The notes under the pieces were generated by a model. The model worked only from the letters and a program-made list of their open reading frames with translations, searched no databases and was not told where the DNA came from. From Vulcanimicrobiia bacterium (GTDB lineage Bacteria > Eremiobacterota > Eremiobacteria > Baltobacterales > Baltobacteraceae), in NCBI GenBank assembly GCA_024281135.1, contig JAMXLG010000323.1, positions 1-9,868 on the forward strand: a stretch of 9,868 bases of DNA, read 5' to 3'. Position 1 is the first letter of the stretch; each line of letters begins with the position of its first letter. A program made the translations under genes and the position numbers. Of this stretch, positions 5,708 through 9,868 are shown in pieces.

Positions 5708-8700
5708 ATGGCACGGAATTTACTAGCTCTGGTCGCCCTGATCGCCTTCGTTGGAACAACGAGCGGGATCGCATTATCTGCCGGCGGAGTCACAGGCACG
5801 ATGCGCGGAACCGTCGTCGACGCTGCATCGAACGCCCCAATACCGGGCGCCACGGTCGAGGCGCGAGCGGGTTCCGGAACCCTGCGTGCAACGACCGATG
5901 CGCGCGGCAATTTCACGTTCCTCGATGTGCCGCCGGATACGTATACGGTGCGCGTTTCCGCGAAAAACTACGACGATGACGCCATCGCCGGTATTACCGT
6001 TTTCGGCGACGAGACACAGAACGTCGGCGTGATCAAACTCAACAAAGGGCTAAAAACGATTGCGTCGGTGAAGACGCGCAACACGAACTCTGCGTTTCAG
6101 CCGAATCAAACGATCGACGTCACCACGTTCCAAGGCCAGCGCATCGACCAGGCGTTGGGCGAACGCGGATCGACGGATTTCAATCAGCTGGTACTCTCAG
6201 CACCGGGCGTGATCCAGAACACGAATTACATGCCGGGGCCTGGGAACAGCAGCAACGCCTTTACGATTCGCGGTTCCGCTAGCGTCGAGATCGGCTATCA
6301 ATTCGACGGCGTCGATTATCGCGGTTCGTTCTTCGATGAAAATCCAAGCCAATCGTATTTGAACGGCGTTGGCGGTGGTGCTGGTTCGCTGCAAGTAGTA
6401 AGCGGCGCCGGCGATGCAACGCAAGGCGGCATCGGTGCCGGCGTCGTCAACATCGTGCCCGGCCGCGGAACCTACCCCGGCAACGGATTCATCAGCTTTG
6501 ACGTCGGTGGCCCGTGGTACGACCACTCGATGGCGGGTCAATACGGGTACGCAACGCCGAACGGCCGCCTCTCCGACTTCGTGTCGTTCCGCTCCACCCG
6601 TTCCGCTCCGCAGTACGCGCCCTACGGCGTCAACGTTGCGGATATATCTCAATACTACGGCACGTCGTTCAATTACGACGACGACGTCCTCAACAATTTT
6701 TACTACCGGTTCGGCAAGAACGGAAACCAACAGGTCCAGGTTCTCACCGACTGGATCGATCACCGCGCGTGGGCAAATGCGGGTGGACTCTCGTTTGCAA
6801 ACTACTATCCCTACGACCCGTTCTCGCAAGCAAATTTTACGAGCGACGGCGCAGGAAACGCGATGTGGCCTAATACGACGAACGATCCGACCGGCGAAGG
6901 CTGGTATCAATCGGTAATTCCGTATGCGGCGCACGTGCCTGGTTGCACCACGTTTCCGTGCGCGAACGTTCCGCGTCCGCTTTCACCTGAACAATACGTC
7001 ATCGGTCCGACCAACTTGCTGAAGATCGGTTACACGCGTCCTCTCGGCAATGAGACGTCGCTCAACACGTTCTTTTACAACTGGGGCGGATTGGTCGCAA
7101 ACAATGTAACGGGATCGAGCTCGGATCTGACGCTTGGCTCTTTTCTGCCCGGATACAACTTCGCCGGTGGTCGCAAAGTGGGATTTCAGGCACAAGCTAC
7201 GACGGTGGCCAGCGACAAACACACGTTGACGCTCGTTGGGAAGTTCGAGAACGGGTTCCCGTATTGGAACCAACAGAACTACGGCAACACCTGGCAGGGA
7301 TTCATCGGCGGCCGCAACGTCGACGAGGCCGCGAGTAATCCATGCAACTACACGCTCACGACGCCGGTCACGTCAAACTGTTACGCGCCGGTTGGCCCGC
7401 GCGTCGAAGATTGGTACTTACCGGTCAACCCAGGGCAAGCGATGACGAACGCAACCGGTGCAAATCCGTGTATCGGACCGGCCCTCGATAACAGCTACAG
7501 CGCGAATGCGCCGACGAATGAGGGCTGCTACCTCTACAACTACATGTTCTCGCATGGGTTGTGGAAGGGAGCGTTGCCGATCATTCCGCCGACCGGCTTT
7601 GACTATATGAGCGCGGACTTCCAGCAATTCGGTATCGGATTGCGCGATCAGTGGACGCCGAATGCGCGGCTTACCCTCGACTACGGTGTTCGTTTGGACG
7701 GACAGAATCTCAAGTGGGCAGGCAACACGGCGCTCAACAAGGACTTGAACAACACCGCCGATATCGGAACGGGTTACGCCACGCTCTCGAACAGCTATCT
7801 CTACCCGCGCGTGATCGAGCCGCGCATAGCCCTCAATTACATCTTGACGCCACGCGATAGTGTGCGGTTCTCCTACGGACGGTCCGCAAGTTTCTTCTTT
7901 GGACAAACCGCCGGCACGCCGACGAACATCAGCAGCGTCGACCCGATCTTGTGGGAGATTCCGGCAAAAGACAATCCGAGCAATCCGTACTACACACCGT
8001 ATGCGAATCTCACCGGCGCAGGTCCCACGTGCGGCAGCGGATGGCATCCGCCGGGCCAGGGCGCCAACGGCAACTACGTTCCGAATCCGAACGTCGTCTG
8101 GTCGGGCGCCGGGACAGTCGGAACCGTCGGCAATTACTTCCAATGTTCGAACTATGCGCAATCAGTCTATTGGGCGTTCGATCAAAACTTTGCGGCGCCG
8201 GACATCGGCGGTCAAACCGTCGCGACGTACAACAACTACGATCTTGCGTACAGCCATCTGTTCAAGAGCGGTTGGGGCATGAAGCTGACGGGATATTTCC
8301 GGCGCGGCTACGACACGTATCAAACAGTGTTGCTCAACGCCGGTCCGCCTGATCCCGTTACCGGTCAACAGACGGCAGGCTCGTTCCAAGAACGTCAAGT
8401 CGGAACGACAAAGACATATGGAATCGAGTACATGTTGACGACTCCGGATCAGCCGATTGGGTGGAGCGGATTCCTGACCATCAACTATGTCAACGCGCTT
8501 ACGACCACGCCGCCGGTTTCGAACTCCGACAGTATTCCGGCGGTTGCGCAGTTCTTATATCAAACCGGCGCGCTGTTCCACGCGTCGTATCTCCCTCCGC
8601 TCTCAGCTGTCGCCGGCATTCAGTACGCGATGAGGAACGGCATCACGATCAATCCGATCTTCACTGCGAACGGCGGCATCCCGTTTGGCGTCGGAACGAC

Positions 8701-9253
8701 TTCGTTTGGGTTCATCAACGGACAACTCTTTCAGATTCCAACCGGCAACATCGGAGCCGGCTTACCATACGCCGGTCCGGGTCAACCCCTGCAACCCTAC
8801 AATGCTCTTTGCTACTACGATCCGGCATTTGCCGGAAAATATCAGAATCCGAAGTACTTCGCGTGCCGCGGCGACAGCGAATCGACGCTTGCGGGACAGA
8901 CGCTTACGCGTCCACGCCTCTATGCGGATTTGAATTTGCAATACGTGCATCACGGCGTGACTTACGGCGTGTACGTTACGAATCTGTTCGATAACTATCG
9001 TGCCCAGCCGAGTGTCAATCAAGCGTGGCAGCCGGTAGCGACCGGCGTCGGCGGCGCTCAGACGGGACAATTTGCAGGCGCAAATCCGTACAGCGGCATT
9101 CAAAATGGCCAGCTCGTGCAAAATCCGCTGTATCTCGCCGGCGGACGCAACTACCCGGCATTCAACCAATATTGGCTCCCGTACACGGAACTCTACGTTC
9201 CTGGGCGCTCGGTCCGCGCATATCTCCAATTCAATCTCGGCAAGTTGCCGTAA
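5708..9253 (+). CDS. TonB-dependent outer-membrane receptor with N-terminal carboxypeptidase-regulatory-like domain
   Basis: This 1181-residue protein would be an outer-membrane beta-barrel that imports a bound ligand using energy from TonB-ExbBD. From the ATG at 5708 the order is: signal peptide 1-25 (ends IALSA), a carboxypeptidase-regulatory-like beta domain about 29-110 (GTVVDAASNAPIPGATVEA then TTDARGNFTFLDVP), a possible TonB box TIASV at about 117-121, a plug domain about 140-255 (FTIRGS, YQFDGVDY, LQVVSGAGDATQGGIGAGVV), and a large Tyr/Asn/Gly-rich barrel. The last strands include YADLNLQYVHHGVTYGVYVT-NLFDN and the final SVRAYLQFNL. The architecture resembles Oar-type receptors rather than classical siderophore receptors, so the ligand cannot be told. 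Its only ten cysteines form five close pairs in the barrel (413/418, 546/558, 588/607, 775/813, 1035/1053), suggesting disulfide-locked loops. A lipoprotein gene follows after 8 nt. Confidence 0.93.
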   Translation: MARNLLALVALIAFVGTTSGIALSAGGVTGTMRGTVVDAASNAPIPGATVEARAGSGTLRATTDARGNFTFLDVPPDTYTVRVSAKNYDDDAIAGITVFGDETQNVGVIKLNKGLKTIASVKTRNTNSAFQPNQTIDVTTFQGQRIDQALGERGSTDFNQLVLSAPGVIQNTNYMPGPGNSSNAFTIRGSASVEIGYQFDGVDYRGSFFDENPSQSYLNGVGGGAGSLQVVSGAGDATQGGIGAGVVNIVPGRGTYPGNGFISFDVGGPWYDHSMAGQYGYATPNGRLSDFVSFRSTRSAPQYAPYGVNVADISQYYGTSFNYDDDVLNNFYYRFGKNGNQQVQVLTDWIDHRAWANAGGLSFANYYPYDPFSQANFTSDGAGNAMWPNTTNDPTGEGWYQSVIPYAAHVPGCTTFPCANVPRPLSPEQYVIGPTNLLKIGYTRPLGNETSLNTFFYNWGGLVANNVTGSSSDLTLGSFLPGYNFAGGRKVGFQAQATTVASDKHTLTLVGKFENGFPYWNQQNYGNTWQGFIGGRNVDEAASNPCNYTLTTPVTSNCYAPVGPRVEDWYLPVNPGQAMTNATGANPCIGPALDNSYSANAPTNEGCYLYNYMFSHGLWKGALPIIPPTGFDYMSADFQQFGIGLRDQWTPNARLTLDYGVRLDGQNLKWAGNTALNKDLNNTADIGTGYATLSNSYLYPRVIEPRIALNYILTPRDSVRFSYGRSASFFFGQTAGTPTNISSVDPILWEIPAKDNPSNPYYTPYANLTGAGPTCGSGWHPPGQGANGNYVPNPNVVWSGAGTVGTVGNYFQCSNYAQSVYWAFDQNFAAPDIGGQTVATYNNYDLAYSHLFKSGWGMKLTGYFRRGYDTYQTVLLNAGPPDPVTGQQTAGSFQERQVGTTKTYGIEYMLTTPDQPIGWSGFLTINYVNALTTTPPVSNSDSIPAVAQFLYQTGALFHASYLPPLSAVAGIQYAMRNGITINPIFTANGGIPFGVGTTSFGFINGQLFQIPTGNIGAGLPYAGPGQPLQPYNALCYYDPAFAGKYQNPKYFACRGDSESTLAGQTLTRPRLYADLNLQYVHHGVTYGVYVTNLFDNYRAQPSVNQAWQPVATGVGGAQTGQFAGANPYSGIQNGQLVQNPLYLAGGRNYPAFNQYWLPYTELYVPGRSVRAYLQFNLGKLP

Positions 9254-9261
9254 GGGAGAAC

Positions 9262-9868
9262 ATGACAATTCAACGCGTAACCGGCGCGCTTAGCGCGTTC
9301 GCTTTAATCGCAGTCGCGGGGTGCGGCGGGAACGCAACGAGCGGGCCTGCGATCACTTCGGTGAATCCGACGAGTCCGAGCTATTCGTCGCTGCAATTTG
9401 CGGTGGGAACCGCGAACATTTACGGCAACGCACAAATCGGGCTAAACGTGGTCTCGACGTTCCGGCAAAACAACGGAACGAGTGCCACGGGCGTGAACAC
9501 ACCGCAGGTCAAAGGGCCGCTTAGACTCACCCCGCCTGCCGTAGCGGGTGGGAACGCCGGCGATCCATACAGCACGGTGCTCAACGGTGGTCCAAGTCTC
9601 ACAGAATTGACCTCACAAAACGGCGTGACCGGCACGGCGCAGACCGTTGCTCCCGGAACACCGAATTGCGACGGTACGAGTGTGCCGGGCGCACCTTTTG
9701 TGGCATGTCCGAGCGGGCTTTCACCCAACACGACGACGTTTGGTCAAAGTGGTGGTGTCTTTGCAATGGGACTCGCGCCATACAATCACGTCGCCGCAAC
9801 GGGACAAGCGTACAGTTATCAGCCGTATGCGCAGCCGTTCTTCGGCGCACAAGATGCCGTGAGCAAAT
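9262..9868 (+). CDS. Lipoprotein of unknown family linked to the TonB-dependent receptor, truncated by the window end
   Basis: The frame opens at ATG 9262 and stays open to the last base (202 full codons). The start is supported by AAGGGAG (9252-9258), which overlaps the receptor's stop, so the two genes are almost certainly one operon. The N-terminus MTIQRVTGALSAFALIAVAG followed by Cys21 is a type II signal peptide with lipobox VAGC, so the mature protein should be lipid-anchored; Gly-Gly-Asn after the cysteine does not suggest inner-membrane retention. The mature part is rich in Gly, Thr, Ser, Asn and Pro and poor in charge, as in surface or periplasmic beta-rich proteins. It has one further cysteine pair (PNC-x12-C) reminiscent of those in the receptor loops. 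I do not recognise a domain and see no SusD-like helices. A role as surface partner of the receptor is inferred from position only. Confidence 0.85.
   Translation, partial: MTIQRVTGALSAFALIAVAGCGGNATSGPAITSVNPTSPSYSSLQFAVGTANIYGNAQIGLNVVSTFRQNNGTSATGVNTPQVKGPLRLTPPAVAGGNAGDPYSTVLNGGPSLTELTSQNGVTGTAQTVAPGTPNCDGTSVPGAPFVACPSGLSPNTTTFGQSGGVFAMGLAPYNHVAATGQAYSYQPYAQPFFGAQDAVSK

Noticed and set aside
6197..6934. Open frame of 245 codons on the minus strand, and a similar one at 7418-8161
   Set aside because: Both are antisense to the receptor gene with Arg/Val-rich translations; the receptor frame is continuous and has family motifs.

Overview
The window looks like a piece of a moderately high-GC, Gram-negative (diderm) chromosome. 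The outer membrane is implied by a TonB-dependent receptor, a lipoprotein and several Sec signal peptides. The style of the genes (an Oar-like receptor with an N-terminal carboxypeptidase-regulatory-like domain, a small Met/Lys-rich secreted protein, and an APC permease closely resembling PuuP) would suit Candidatus Eremiobacterota (WPS-2) or a similar uncultured diderm phylum. That placement is inference from general resemblance, not something the sequence proves. No rRNA, tRNA, CRISPR array, transposase, integrase or phage gene is visible.

Layout. (1) Positions 1-490, plus strand: the tail of a small protein, then an 81-residue secreted protein rich in Met, Lys and His, like the pentapeptide MXKDX repeat proteins. 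(2) Positions 485-3199, minus strand: a secreted GH20 beta-N-acetylhexosaminidase followed 36 nt downstream by a PhzF-family isomerase; the PhzF stop codon overlaps the stop codon of the MXKDX-like gene. (3) Positions 3183-5599, plus strand: a double-SIS-domain amino-sugar isomerase/deaminase (the isomerase half of GlmS without the glutaminase half), coupled by a 4-nt GTGA overlap to a 12-helix PuuP-like APC permease. (4) Positions 5600-5707: an intergenic leader with two tandem hairpins. (5) Positions 5708 to the window end, plus strand: a 1181-residue TonB-dependent receptor and, 8 nt downstream, a lipoprotein of unrecognised family that runs off the end.

How the genes may work together. 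GH20 would release terminal N-acetylhexosamine outside the cytoplasm. The SIS protein could convert the derived glucosamine-6-phosphate to fructose-6-phosphate and ammonia. The permease would move an amine or amino acid across the inner membrane. The receptor/lipoprotein pair could capture a larger ligand at the cell surface. This makes a plausible amino-sugar scavenging neighbourhood, but no NagA deacetylase or amino-sugar kinase is present, so the pathway is not complete here.

The most interesting points are the divergent GH20 and SIS genes, whose 5' ends appear to overlap so that no free promoter space remains; the tandem hairpins before the receptor; five cysteine pairs confined to the receptor barrel; and the receptor-linked lipoprotein of unknown family, which has a cysteine pair of its own.
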